DNA of 41,954 bases from Dehalococcoidia bacterium (GCA_003552125.1 PUON01000074.1:1-41954), one strand, 5' to 3'; numbered from the stretch's first letter, positions 30,843 through 39,624 are shown. Numbers and translations: made by a program. Notes: a model not told the origin generated them from the letters alone.

Positions 30843-33224
30843 ATGGATGAGAAGAGCCTCGAACTGCTTGAGTTTCAGGCGGCCAAGAACAGGGTCGCCA
30901 GATATGCGTCGTTCGATTTGAGCCGACGGGCGATACTCGATCTGAAGCCCCTCACCAACCGAAAGCGCGTTCAGGAACGTTTACATGAGAGTGCGGAGGC
31001 ACGCCGCCTCCTTTCCCTCTCGCCCGGCTTCTCCATTGGCCTCATAGACGACATCCGCCCGGCAGTGGCCTTGGCTGCGCAGGGACACGTTCTGCAACCT
31101 GAGGACCTGGTCACGATCGCACGTTCGCTTGAGACCGGGGCAGATGCCAGACGGCATGTGGAGGAGGTCCAGGATCAGGTGCCCCTTATTTGGACAATTG
31201 CCGAGGCCTTGAGCGATCTGCGCTCGTTGGCGCGCGATATCACCAAAGGCATCGGTCCGGCCGGAGAGATACTCGATTCGGCATCCCCTCGCCTCGGCCA
31301 GATCCGCAGGCGCATCATCGAGGCGCGCGCAGATCTGGTGAGCCGGCTCGAAACTCTTATGTTATCCACAGAGGGACAGGGGCTCATCAGCGACCATGTA
31401 GTCACCCAACGCGAGGGACGATACGTCATTCCAGTAAAGGCGGAGCATCGGCGCACCCTGCAGGGGATCGTTCACGACGTATCGAACAGCGGCGCTACGG
31501 TCTTCATGGAGCCGTGGAGCACCGTTGAGTACGGCAACGCACTGCGAGAACTCGAGTTGGAGGAGAGGGACGAGATACAGCGTATCCTTGCAGAACGCAG
31601 TGAGGCCATAGGTCGTCACAGGGTGCAGGTGGAGCGGGATGTGCCGGCCATCACTGACCTGGATATCGCTGTGGCCAAGGCACGTTACGCGGCTGAGGCT
31701 CACGCCGTCGAGCCGGTGCTGCTTGACGAACGCAGCAGAAAAGGACAGGGAACGCTCATCGATCTGCGGAAGGCACGGCACCCTCTTCTGGGACCGGAGG
31801 CGGTTCCCCTGTCGATGAAGCTGGGGGATGGCTTCCGGGTTCTTGTAGTCACCGGACCGAACACAGGGGGTAAGACGGTGCTGCTCAAGACGGTAGGCCT
31901 GCTCGCAGCCATGACGCAGGCCGGTCTGCCCATTCCCGCCGCGGAGGGTACCGTCCTGCCGGTATTCGACCAGGTCTTTGCCGACATCGGTGACGAGCAG
32001 AGTATTGAGCAGACCCTGTCCACATTCAGCTGGCACATCGGTAACATTGTGCGTGTCGTCAGCAATGCAACCGACCGCAGTCTGGTGCTGCTGGATGAGC
32101 CCGGCTCAGCCACCGATCCCGCGGAGGGATCAGCGCTTGCCCGTGCGCTCCTGCACCACTTCCTCGATGTCGGGTCGCTCACGCTCGCCGCCACACACTA
32201 CACCGACGTTAAGGTCTACGCGCACGCAACACCTGGATTGCAGAACGCATCACTGGAGTTCGATCCGGAGACGCGACGGCCCACCTACCGTCTTCAGATG
32301 GGATTCCCCGGGGTGAGCAATGCGCTGGCAACTGCAGAACGTCTCGGGCTTCCGCAGCATCTGGTCGAATCGGCGCGTGAGATGATGCCAAAGGCTGAAC
32401 GGGATCTGACCGACCTTCTGAATGACCTCGAAGCTGAGCAACGCGTAATTGGGGACCTGAAGTCGTCTCTCACCGACGAGATAGCAGTGGTGGAGAACCT
32501 GAGGACTACACTTGATGCCGAACTCGCACGGCTCCAGACCGAGGACCGCGAGGCCGCCCGCGAGTCAAGGGACTCCGTGGCACGGGAGGCAGCCGCGCTG
32601 CATCGGCAGATTCGCGAAGTTGCATCTGAACTCAAGCGCGCTCGCAACAAGGAACAGCTCGAGCGCGCTCGCACGACGCTGGGAGTCGTCCAGGAGAAGC
32701 TCCGTTCAGAGGCACTACAGGTGCCCCCTCCCACAACGACAGAGGAAGAGAAGCAGCCCGGCCTGACAGCGGATGAAGAGATACGCCCCGGGGACATCGT
32801 ACGTGTACGCGGAACCTCTACTGACGCACGGGTGGTCTCCGTCTCCCAGAAGACCTTTCAGATAGAGGTCCAATGTGGTTCGGTGCGACTCTGGCTCGGT
32901 GTCGACAGCGTGGACAAGATTGCCGATACCATGCATCGCAGCGAGGACTCCGTTTCGGTCAAGGTAAGGAAGCTCGACCGCACGGTACCACAGGAGCTTG
33001 ACCTTCGGGGCAAGCGGGCGGAGGAGATAGAGCCGGCACTCGATTCTTACTTCAACGCAGCAACCATGGCGCGCCTGCCGAGCGTGCGCATCATCCACGG
33101 TTTCGGTACGGGAACCGTTCGCGACATAGTACGGCAGTATCTTCGCTCACACAGACTGGTGAGCTCGTTCCGACCGGGCGAGAAAGGCGAGGGGGGCGAC
33201 GGCGTCACTGTCGCAGAGCTTTAG
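30843..33224 (+). CDS. mutS2: Endonuclease MutS2
   Basis: The 793-residue protein has the MutS2 layout without the mismatch-recognition domain of MutS. An N-terminal core/clamp region (LLEFQAAKNRVARYA) leads to the P-loop ATPase with Walker A GPNTGGKT (338-345), DEQSIEQTLSTFSWH, Walker B VLLDEPGSATDP and THYTDVKVYA. A long charged coiled coil follows (about 520-630), then a KOW-like stretch, and a C-terminal Smr nuclease domain (ELDLRGKRAEEIE and IIHGFGTGTVRDIV). MutS2 suppresses recombination or, in some species, rescues collided ribosomes. The ATG at 30843 has no strong ribosome site. Its stop overlaps the stop of the convergent aminotransferase. Confidence 0.95.
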   Translation: MDEKSLELLEFQAAKNRVARYASFDLSRRAILDLKPLTNRKRVQERLHESAEARRLLSLSPGFSIGLIDDIRPAVALAAQGHVLQPEDLVTIARSLETGADARRHVEEVQDQVPLIWTIAEALSDLRSLARDITKGIGPAGEILDSASPRLGQIRRRIIEARADLVSRLETLMLSTEGQGLISDHVVTQREGRYVIPVKAEHRRTLQGIVHDVSNSGATVFMEPWSTVEYGNALRELELEERDEIQRILAERSEAIGRHRVQVERDVPAITDLDIAVAKARYAAEAHAVEPVLLDERSRKGQGTLIDLRKARHPLLGPEAVPLSMKLGDGFRVLVVTGPNTGGKTVLLKTVGLLAAMTQAGLPIPAAEGTVLPVFDQVFADIGDEQSIEQTLSTFSWHIGNIVRVVSNATDRSLVLLDEPGSATDPAEGSALARALLHHFLDVGSLTLAATHYTDVKVYAHATPGLQNASLEFDPETRRPTYRLQMGFPGVSNALATAERLGLPQHLVESAREMMPKAERDLTDLLNDLEAEQRVIGDLKSSLTDEIAVVENLRTTLDAELARLQTEDREAARESRDSVAREAAALHRQIREVASELKRARNKEQLERARTTLGVVQEKLRSEALQVPPPTTTEEEKQPGLTADEEIRPGDIVRVRGTSTDARVVSVSQKTFQIEVQCGSVRLWLGVDSVDKIADTMHRSEDSVSVKVRKLDRTVPQELDLRGKRAEEIEPALDSYFNAATMARLPSVRIIHGFGTGTVRDIVRQYLRSHRLVSSFRPGEKGEGGDGVTVAEL

Positions 33225-34417
33225 ACCTGGCGTGTCAGGCCGTAGGTCTCCGCTGCCCTGCGGAAGCCCTCAAGCGACGCCTCCAGCGTGCGATCATTCA
33301 CGCAGTACGAAATACGGAAATATCCGGGAGCTCCGAATCCCCGTCCCGGAACGACGAGAATTAGAAGACTCAGCAATTCGCGAACGAACTCTACATCATC
33401 CTCCATTGGCGCCTTGGGGAACATGTAGAACGCCCCCTGCGGCCGCACGACATCGTACCCCATCGCCGTCAGTTCACCGTACAGCAGATTGCGCTTCCGC
33501 TCGTAATCGGCTACCGATACCGTCACGTGCTGCAGGTTTCTAACAAGGTGCTGCATCAGCGCCGGAGCATTCACGAAGCCGAGCACACGATTGCAGTGTA
33601 TGAATCCGGCCATCAGGTCATCGTGTTCGTCACACTCGGGATTCAGTGCAGCGTAGCCAATTCGTTCGCCAGGCAAGGCGAGATCCTTGGAATGGGACGT
33701 TACCACGATACTGTTATGGTAGTGATGAAAGACCGATACCGGAAGCAGCCTGTCGAACAGGATACGTCGATAAGGCTCATCGCTGATGAGGTATATCTGC
33801 CGTCCGATCTCCGATTCCTTGCGCGCGAGTATCTCTCCAATGGCACGGATTGTGCGCTCGGGGTATACCACACCGGTTGGGTTGTTTGGCGAATTGACCA
33901 CGACAGCCTTCGTCTGCGGCCCGATCGCCACTTCCAGCTGTTCAAGGTCCGGTAGGAAATCACGGTCGCAGCGTACCACACGAGGCTTCCCTCCATGATT
34001 GTCCACGTACCCGAGGAACTCGACGAAATATGGTGCAAGGATTATTACCTCCTCGCCTGGGTTGAGCAAGGTCTTCAGCACCGCGTTCATGGCCCCTGAC
34101 GCTCCGCAAGTCATCAGTACATCGCGGGCAGTGACACCAACTCCGGTCTCGCGTGCCAGTTCCTGGGCAACCGCCGCACGGGTCTCCTCGTAACCCGCAT
34201 TGGCCATGTACCGGTGCATACCGGGTACCGGATGCTCAGCCAAACGGCGAAGCTCTCGGACAAATTCGTCCGGAGGTTCCACGATAGGATTGCCAAGAGA
34301 GAGGTCGCAGATTTTGTCGGCACCGTGCAAAGCCTTCAGCGACGCGCCTTCTTCAAACATGCGCCGTATCCAGGATCCCTCCACCATCTGTTGACGGACG
34401 TTCTCTGACATGGACAT
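33221..34417 (-). CDS. PLP-dependent aminotransferase (aspartate aminotransferase-like, class I)
   Basis: The 398-residue enzyme carries fold-type I landmarks: ICDLSLGNPIVEPP, HRYMANAGYEETRAAVA, LMTCGASGAMNAVLKTLL, VVNSPNNPTGVVYP, LISDEPYRRILF, and the Schiff-base lysine region VVTSHSKDLALPGERIGY. It ends with GYFRISYCVNDRTLEASLEG, where the carboxylate-binding arginine is expected. The substrate is not certain; aspartate or alanine are typical for this group. GGAGGT precedes the ATG by about 11 nt. It is divergent from the ferritin-like gene and convergent with mutS2. It is only loosely similar to the other aminotransferase in this window, so they are not a recent duplication. Confidence 0.9.
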   Translation of the reverse strand: MSMSENVRQQMVEGSWIRRMFEEGASLKALHGADKICDLSLGNPIVEPPDEFVRELRRLAEHPVPGMHRYMANAGYEETRAAVAQELARETGVGVTARDVLMTCGASGAMNAVLKTLLNPGEEVIILAPYFVEFLGYVDNHGGKPRVVRCDRDFLPDLEQLEVAIGPQTKAVVVNSPNNPTGVVYPERTIRAIGEILARKESEIGRQIYLISDEPYRRILFDRLLPVSVFHHYHNSIVVTSHSKDLALPGERIGYAALNPECDEHDDLMAGFIHCNRVLGFVNAPALMQHLVRNLQHVTVSVADYERKRNLLYGELTAMGYDVVRPQGAFYMFPKAPMEDDVEFVRELLSLLILVVPGRGFGAPGYFRISYCVNDRTLEASLEGFRRAAETYGLTRQV

Positions 34418-34549
34418 CTACGTATCCGACCTCCGGTTCGCTGCAATCCGCGTTGCACTCAAAGCCCCGGATGGGTGAGTGGCATTGCGTGGCGGCAATT
34501 CTAGCATAGGGATTTGTTGACTGACGGTCCGCTAGTTGAGGATCCGGTC

Positions 34550-34578
34550 TTGCCAAACACACACAAGGTGCGCATAAT
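34550..34578 (+). promoter_or_regulatory. Promoter of the ferritin-like gene
   Basis: TTGCCA (34550-34555), 17 nt and CATAAT (34573-34578) form a good promoter. A short leader containing AGGAGG leads to the ATG at 34599. A nearby TTGACT at 34517 has no matching -10 at the right distance. Confidence 0.65.
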
Positions 34579-34598
34579 GCTCACAGGAGGCGGTAGGC

Positions 34599-35075
34599 AT
34601 GGCCAACGGACAGTCCTCACAAAGTGCAACTCCTCCCCCATTGGAACTCCTGGCCGCGAACGAGCGCGCCATTGCCGCGCTCTACGAAGAATACGCCCGT
34701 CAGCATAATGACAAGGCCGCCTTCTGGCTTGCACTGGCCGCTGCAGAATACCGGCATGCCACCTGGATAGAAGAGTTAAGTACGCCCCGGGCAAACGCCG
34801 ATCCTGCACACTATCGCTTCAAGAGTGAGGCAATATCGTCTTTCACCCGTTATGTACGCGAACTGGAAGAGGCTGCAAGACGCGGCGGCATTGCGTTCGC
34901 CACGGCGCTGTCCCTGGTTCACTACATCGAGACTGCGCTCATCGAACACAGGTTCTTTGAACAACTGGAGGCACGGGGCAGCAACGCGCAGAGAGTTATG
35001 TCAGCTCTTCGGCGCGAGACGGAGGAACACGTAACCAGAGTCAAAGAAGAACTCTCCCGTGTGAATCCTGCCTGA
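34599..35075 (+). CDS. Ferritin-like/rubrerythrin-like diiron four-helix protein
   Basis: The 158-residue, mostly helical protein shows a ferritin-like ligand pattern: Glu22 in LLAANERAIAALYEEYA, an ExxH at Glu50-His53 in AAAEYRHATW, a third-helix glutamate in YIETALIEHRFFEQ, and a final acidic/His segment ETEEHVTRV. The second ExxH is imperfect (E at i-4 rather than i-3), so diiron binding is probable but not sure. Relatives act in peroxide or iron handling. No rubredoxin domain is attached. It has its own promoter, and a 13-bp inverted repeat spans its stop codon. Confidence 0.65.
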   Translation: MANGQSSQSATPPPLELLAANERAIAALYEEYARQHNDKAAFWLALAAAEYRHATWIEELSTPRANADPAHYRFKSEAISSFTRYVRELEEAARRGGIAFATALSLVHYIETALIEHRFFEQLEARGSNAQRVMSALRRETEEHVTRVKEELSRVNPA

Positions 35076-35097
35076 CACCTATCGCACGGGAGAGTTC
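35049..35097. terminator. 13-bp perfect inverted repeat across the ferritin-like stop codon
   Basis: GAACTCTCCCGTG and CACGGGAGAGTTC are perfect inverse copies separated by 23 nt. The left arm encodes the last residues of the ferritin-like protein and the right arm lies between the two convergent stops. The loop is long and no T tract follows, so it may be a weak two-way terminator or a protein-binding palindrome. Confidence 0.5.
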
Positions 35098-35124
35098 CTC
35101 GTTCGCTCTCGCCTGCAGTCTTGC

Positions 35125-36150
35125 CTAGTCCGTCGAGGAATCAATAAGGACCTTCATGAAGTCCGCTTTGCCACCGACGATCTCCTCGAAAGTCTCCTGT
35201 ATCCTGCTCACCGGGCGAATGTCGGACACCAGCTTCTCAAGCGGGAGGTTGCCCTCCACCACCAGGCGAATCGCCTCATCGTAATCTTCCTTCACATAGT
35301 TGCGCGCGCCGATCACCGTGTGCTCGCGCCAGAGGATGGTCCGCAGGTCCACCATCATGGGTTCGGCGAATATAGCGACGATGACGATCCTGCCTCCGGT
35401 CCTCGGCAACTTCGTCATCATGTCCGCACCCGCCTGCGTGCCCGTCACCTCGAAGACGACATCGGCACCCGCACCTCCTGTCTGGTCGAACACATACTTC
35501 ACCAGATCCGCCTCCGTCGGATTCACCACATCGAAACCCAACTCTCTGGCCAGATTCACGCGTGAGGAATTCACCTCTGAGACAACCACGGTAGCTCCCT
35601 TCTCGCGGCATACCAACGCCTCAAGCATGCCGATGGGACCCGCCCCCAATATGACGCAGAAGTCGTCGGCCGTTACCTCACCGTAACGGACATCATGCGT
35701 GGCCACAGCCAGGGGCTCTATGAGCGCAGCGTGAACGAGGTTCACTTCCGCAGGTAGCTTGTGTAGCAGATGCGCAGGCACCGTCCATGACCCCTGGAAT
35801 GCACCGGGCGACGTAATCCCGATGAAGTTCAACTGGGGACAGATGTTGATATGCCCTCTGGCGCAGGAAGGACACCTGCCACACGCATCGGTCGGCCTCA
35901 GCACAACCCGGTCACCCGGCTTGAATTCCGTCACGCCCTCTCCCACTTCGGCCACAGTGCCGACCGCCTCGTGGCCAACAACCTGTGGCGGCTTAAGCCT
36001 GTGGTCCATGTGCCCCAGGAAGACGTGCACATCCGTGCCGCACACACCAGCATATGCGACCTCAATCCGTGTCTGTCCCGGTTCAGGGGGAATTACCTTG
36101 GACTCGCCGACGGAGAACTGCTTGTTGCCTTCGTAGTACGCTGCTTTCAT
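35125..36150 (-). CDS. Zinc-dependent alcohol dehydrogenase (MDR superfamily, threonine/sorbitol dehydrogenase-like)
   Basis: The 341-residue enzyme has the MDR catalytic zinc ligands in GVCGTDVHVF and VVGHEAVG, and structural-zinc cysteines in CGRCPSCARGHINIC. The cofactor fold has CVILGAGPIGMLEALVCREKGA, and the acidic residue soon after in VVSEVNSSR suggests NAD(H) rather than NADP(H). The substrate is unknown; the closest named types are threonine 3-dehydrogenase and polyol dehydrogenases. GGAGGAG precedes the ATG. It follows the DUF362 gene by 18 nt, so the two are probably one operon from the promoter at 37455. Confidence 0.9.
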   Translation of the reverse strand: MKAAYYEGNKQFSVGESKVIPPEPGQTRIEVAYAGVCGTDVHVFLGHMDHRLKPPQVVGHEAVGTVAEVGEGVTEFKPGDRVVLRPTDACGRCPSCARGHINICPQLNFIGITSPGAFQGSWTVPAHLLHKLPAEVNLVHAALIEPLAVATHDVRYGEVTADDFCVILGAGPIGMLEALVCREKGATVVVSEVNSSRVNLARELGFDVVNPTEADLVKYVFDQTGGAGADVVFEVTGTQAGADMMTKLPRTGGRIVIVAIFAEPMMVDLRTILWREHTVIGARNYVKEDYDEAIRLVVEGNLPLEKLVSDIRPVSRIQETFEEIVGGKADFMKVLIDSSTD

Positions 36151-36168
36151 TACTCCTCCACTATCGCC

Positions 36169-37404
36169 TTATCGTTCGAGGAGATCGCTGGATGCCTCCC
36201 AGAGCTTCTTCCTCGCCTCGGCCATCGTTGTCATAACCGCTTCGGGGTCAGCACCGCACACCTTCGCGATGACACGAACCATCTCGTCTTCCTTGGGTGG
36301 ACAGCCCGGTACGTAGGCGCTTGCGCCCGGCAGATCCGCTGCGCACTTGCCCAGTGCAACCACCTTACCCTGCGTTCCAGCGTCCGACGCGTTGCCAATG
36401 ACCACGGTCAATCCGGTCATCTGCTCGCCATAACCCGCCTGCTTCATGTAGGTTATGGCGCTCACCAGTTCGTTGGTACAGCCGCTGCAGGCGGACTCAC
36501 CCTGCACGATACTCACCTCGGGATACCGCGACTGGAACACATCAAACCCCATAGTGAACACCTTGCGGTGTTCCTCAATGCGCTCACCCACCAGATCCAC
36601 GGCCGCAAGTTCCACTCGCTTGCCCTCACGCTCACCCATGTAGTGGAAGTGCATTATCTGGGACGGGTCAATGCCCATCAGTGCAGCGCCGACCATATCT
36701 ACGTAGAGTGGGTCGCTGCCGGCCACGATGAGCCCCATCTCGACACTATCCTGTGGAGCCTGCCACAGACCTTCCATACCCACCGTGGCATCGATGACGG
36801 CATAGTGCGGCGGAACCACCGTGCACAGATCGACGATCGCCATATCCAGACCAAGACGATGGCTCTTCCGTTTCTCCGCGCCGGGCATTACGCCCTTCAT
36901 GTTCTTGAGGGAAAGGGTCGCATGCGTCCGAATATGGGTCTTGAGCACCGGCACGCTGATAATGACGTCGCTCTCCAGCGCCGTCTTCGCGATACGCACA
37001 GTGTCCATCACCAGCGCGTCAGGAACGGTCAACTCTTCGAAAGAGTCCTTATTCAGGTTCCGCAACTCGACGCCCAGTCGCTCAGCCACTTCCGTGACTC
37101 CGGATGAGTCAAACGATTCCTGCGTACTGAATCCGGCGAAGTCATAGCCAGCAATAGCACCATCGCCGATGACGACTGAAGCAGGATTCCTCTCCAGCAC
37201 GAGCTTGGTGACGGCCTCTACGACATCGCCATCCGTCATGCATCCGCTGTGCCGGGGCGAGGGCTTACACTGGTTGGGCTTGATGAGTACCCTGCTAAGT
37301 GAACCTATCAGCTCGTCAAGTCCTCCAGCAAGCTCGACAGCCTTGCGGACTGCGCTCTCAACATCATGTGACGTTACCTTCGTGAGCGAAACTCGATTTG
37401 TCAC
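36169..37404 (-). CDS. DUF362 domain protein
   Basis: I start at the GTG at 37404 behind AGGGGGTG, giving 411 residues (MTNRVSLTKVTSHDVESAV). The track's 24 extra codons overlap the promoter. DUF362 features are visible: ILVKPNQC-like IKPNQCKPSP, VVIGDGAIAGYDF, SVPVLKTHIRTHATLSLKNMKG and YVDMVGAALMGIDP. Cysteine pairs SACSGC and GKCAADLPGASAYVPGCPP in the C-terminal half may bind a metal or cluster. The usual DUF362-linked ferredoxin domain is absent. The family lacks a settled function. Coupling with a zinc dehydrogenase hints at a redox or carbon-metabolism role; this is inference. Confidence 0.85.
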   Translation of the reverse strand: MTNRVSLTKVTSHDVESAVRKAVELAGGLDELIGSLSRVLIKPNQCKPSPRHSGCMTDGDVVEAVTKLVLERNPASVVIGDGAIAGYDFAGFSTQESFDSSGVTEVAERLGVELRNLNKDSFEELTVPDALVMDTVRIAKTALESDVIISVPVLKTHIRTHATLSLKNMKGVMPGAEKRKSHRLGLDMAIVDLCTVVPPHYAVIDATVGMEGLWQAPQDSVEMGLIVAGSDPLYVDMVGAALMGIDPSQIMHFHYMGEREGKRVELAAVDLVGERIEEHRKVFTMGFDVFQSRYPEVSIVQGESACSGCTNELVSAITYMKQAGYGEQMTGLTVVIGNASDAGTQGKVVALGKCAADLPGASAYVPGCPPKEDEMVRVIAKVCGADPEAVMTTMAEARKKLWEASSDLLER

Positions 37405-37454
37405 CGCAACACCCCCTGTTCTGTTCGACTCCGCATCGGCCGGGCGACCACGGC

Positions 37455-37483
37455 AGTGTAATCCGGTGTATTTCAAGTGTCAA
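37455..37483 (-). promoter_or_regulatory. Consensus promoter of the DUF362-dehydrogenase operon
   Basis: Minus-strand TTGACA (37478-37483), exactly 17 nt, then TACACT (37455-37460). This is the only perfect -35 with optimal spacing I found. The leader is about 44 nt and ends in AGGGGGTG before the GTG start. Confidence 0.75.
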
Positions 37484-37507
37484 AGGTATTCCTGCAAACG
37501 ACAACGC

Positions 37508-38503
37508 TCAGTAGCCAAGCGATTTATCCACAATATTCAGCAGTGGTTCGCCCGCGAGAAACCGGCCCAGATTCTCGGCGAAGAGCCGAGCCGCACCCAC
37601 ATCGTAGGCCGCGATATCACCAGACACATGAGGACTGAAGATAACGTTCTGCATCCGCCTCAGCGGGCTGTCCGGCGGCAGCGGCTCTTCCAAGTATACG
37701 TCGAGTCCCGCACCCGCGATGCGTCCCTCCTGCAGGGCCCGAATCAGTGCCGGCTCGTCGATTATCGCACCTCGCGCGACATTGATGAGGCGGGCCGATG
37801 GCTTCATCACCGCGAGCTCGTCCTGCCCAATCAATCCACGGGATTCATCCGTAAGTGGAAGGGCAAGCACGACGAAATCGCTCACAGACAGCAACTCGTG
37901 CAATTGGGCCAGTGGCAGCAGCAGATCGACGTTCTCCTCAACTTCACCAATGCCTGCGGAACGCCTCGTCGCAATTACCTTGAGGTCAAAGAACTGCGAG
38001 ACACGCGCTACCTCGCGACCGATGCGCCCCAGTCCCACAATGCCGATCGTCTTGCCCGCCAGAATGTCCACAGGGAACCATTTCCACCGGCCTTCGATCT
38101 GTTGATAGAAGCTGCGCGGCGCCTGCTTCACGAACATCAGCATCAGCATCAGTACGAACTCGGCGATGGTTAACTCGTGTATGCCACTCATGTTGGTTAC
38201 CGTCACATCGCTTCGGCACAACTCCGGAATCATTATCCTGTCCACTCCTGTGGAGATGGTCTGCAGCCACTTGAGTCGTGGCGAACGCTCTAACAGACGA
38301 TCGGGAAGCTTCAGTGCATAGATAACATCCGCCTGCGCCAGTTGTGCATCAAGCTCAGGAGTGACGGCCGAGTCGCCCTCTCTCTCCGCACGCGCAAGAT
38401 CCGAGGCATCGACAACCTCCAACTGGTCGGATGCTGCCCGGATGATGTCAATAGCTTCCTGTTCGATCCGGTTTAGAATGAGTACACGTCTCCTGTCTGC
38501 CAC
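37508..38503 (-). CDS. D-2-hydroxyacid dehydrogenase (phosphoglycerate/glyoxylate dehydrogenase-like)
   Basis: The track begins at 38665. GAGAGGAG before a GTG at 38503 marks the likely start (331 residues, MADRRRVLILNRIEQEA). The NAD-binding motif is GKTIGIVGLGRIGREVA, the substrate-binding arginine lies in LINVARGAIIDE, and the catalytic His in FSPHVSGD. There is no ACT or other regulatory domain, so a SerA role is less likely than oxidation or reduction of a small 2-hydroxy acid. It points the same way as the DUF362-dehydrogenase operon but is separated from it by that operon's own promoter. Confidence 0.9.
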   Translation of the reverse strand: MADRRRVLILNRIEQEAIDIIRAASDQLEVVDASDLARAEREGDSAVTPELDAQLAQADVIYALKLPDRLLERSPRLKWLQTISTGVDRIMIPELCRSDVTVTNMSGIHELTIAEFVLMLMLMFVKQAPRSFYQQIEGRWKWFPVDILAGKTIGIVGLGRIGREVARVSQFFDLKVIATRRSAGIGEVEENVDLLLPLAQLHELLSVSDFVVLALPLTDESRGLIGQDELAVMKPSARLINVARGAIIDEPALIRALQEGRIAGAGLDVYLEEPLPPDSPLRRMQNVIFSPHVSGDIAAYDVGAARLFAENLGRFLAGEPLLNIVDKSLGY

Positions 38504-38587
38504 AGTAGCTCCTCTCAATTGATGTTCTTCTGCGTGTAAACCACGCAGTCCGCCCAGGCAATTGCCCGGGAACTCACATCTTACACG

Positions 38588-38617
38588 TTGACAGCATGAA
38601 CCTTCCATGCCTAGTAT
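38588..38617 (+). promoter_or_regulatory. Promoter of the VOC-family gene
   Basis: TTGACA (38588-38593), 18 nt, then TAGTAT (38612-38617). A short leader with AAAGGAG leads to the ATG at 38638. The track's earlier ATG (38596) lies between the two boxes and can be ruled out. Confidence 0.7.
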
Positions 38618-38637
38618 TGCGCGGAAAGGAGTACGAG

Positions 38638-39033
38638 ATGGCAACCTATCACTATGATCACGCACATATCATCAGCCCTGATCCCGAGGCGGCAGCCGCG
38701 TTTTTCGTGGACAAATTCGGCGCCACCATCAAGAGCACCGGTACCGCTCCAGACGGTACGACCATGGTGGCGACCGATCTCGCCGGCACCAATATATTCT
38801 TCAAGGGGCGCGCGGAGAAGCCCTCAGTAGATGCTCCTCCGCCGGGCAGCAGCTACGGACTGGAGCATCTTGGAATCGTGACCAATGACCTTGATGCCGC
38901 GGTTGCCGAGCTCAAGGCCAAGGGTGTGCAGTTCGTCCAGGAGATCACCAGCTTCAGGCCAGGCATTCGCATCTCATTCCTGCTTGGCCCTGACGACACC
39001 CTGATCGAGCTCCTGGAGCGAACGCCCGTCTAG
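38638..39033 (+). CDS. VOC (glyoxalase/bleomycin-resistance) superfamily protein
   Basis: The 131-residue single-module protein reads HYDHAHIISPDPEAAAAFFVDKFGATI, then YGLEHLGIVTNDLDAAVAELKAKGVQF and FLLGPDDTLIELLERTP. Likely metal ligands are His in HAHI, His in LEHLGI and Glu in LIELLE, as in metal-dependent VOC enzymes. Members include glyoxalase I, methylmalonyl-CoA epimerase and resistance proteins, and I cannot choose between them. The start was moved to the ATG behind AAAGGAG. It has its own promoter and is divergent from the hydroxyacid dehydrogenase. Confidence 0.85.
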   Translation: MATYHYDHAHIISPDPEAAAAFFVDKFGATIKSTGTAPDGTTMVATDLAGTNIFFKGRAEKPSVDAPPPGSSYGLEHLGIVTNDLDAAVAELKAKGVQFVQEITSFRPGIRISFLLGPDDTLIELLERTPV

Positions 39034-39136
39034 GTCCGACTGACGGAGCCGAAGCCGAAGCAGTAACCTGCGGCACTTCCACCTTCAGGTGTCAATCAAG
39101 TGCAGGGGATTTGTGGCGTGAAGTGCAGCCGTTGTC

Positions 39137-39165
39137 TTGACGACTCACTGGTCTCCCTATACACT
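39137..39165 (+). promoter_or_regulatory. Promoter of the double zinc-ribbon gene
   Basis: TTGACG (39137-39142), 17 nt and TACACT (39160-39165) lie upstream of the ATG at 39178, so the leader would be only about 5-6 nt. These boxes fall inside the 5' part of the track ORF. Confidence 0.55.
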
Positions 39166-39177
39166 CACAGGATACCG

Positions 39178-39558
39178 ATGCAGTGCCCCAGGTGCCACAC
39201 AGATCTCATTGTCGTTGAGTACCACGATATCGAACTGGATTACTGTCCGGCGTGCGAAGGCCTCTGGTTCGACCACGGTGAAATGGAGTTGGTCGCTTCA
39301 AAGATGGGCAGTTCTGCGGACGCCGTCGCACCTCAGCAATCGGCAGATACCAACGAGAAGAAGCTCAAGTGCCCGGAGTGCCACAAGGTAATGGACAAGC
39401 GACTCCTGGGCGCCACTGACCCCGTGGTTGCAGACGTGTGCCGGCTGTGCGGCGGCCTCTGGCTCGATCACGGGGAGCTGGAGCAGATAGTGCGCCAGCA
39501 TCAGGAACCCGGGGACAGTCCGGTGATCGAATACCTGCGCGACACGTTTCGCGCCTGA
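39178..39558 (+). CDS. Protein with two TFIIB-type zinc ribbons
   Basis: From the ATG at 39178 the 126-residue protein is two copies of one zinc ribbon joined by a linker: MQCPRCHTDLIVVEY with CPACEGLWFDHGEMELV, and LKCPECHKVMDKRL with CRLCGGLWLDHGELEQIV. Each has a CxxC pair plus CxxC followed by GLW(F/L)DHGE, the hallmark of the Zf-TFIIB family. The function of this bacterial family is unclear; nucleic-acid or protein binding is possible. The track's GTG start (39100) adds 26 codons across the promoter. It lies 66 bp upstream of lemA on the same strand and may be cotranscribed with it. Confidence 0.85.
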   Translation: MQCPRCHTDLIVVEYHDIELDYCPACEGLWFDHGEMELVASKMGSSADAVAPQQSADTNEKKLKCPECHKVMDKRLLGATDPVVADVCRLCGGLWLDHGELEQIVRQHQEPGDSPVIEYLRDTFRA

Positions 39559-39624
39559 AGGAAACTGCAGAGCATGACGGTCGGACGAGGCTCCGGCCCA
39601 GTGCCGGATTGAGGAGTGTGCAGC

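Noticed and set aside
35851-37107. 418-residue plus-strand ORF
   Set aside because: It is antisense to the dehydrogenase and DUF362 genes, which have clear family motifs. Its own translation is rich in His, Arg and Leu with no recognisable motif, as expected for a shadow frame in GC-rich DNA.
37169-38173. 334-residue plus-strand ORF
   Set aside because: It spans the DUF362 promoter and is antisense to two well-supported genes; its composition is unlike a protein.
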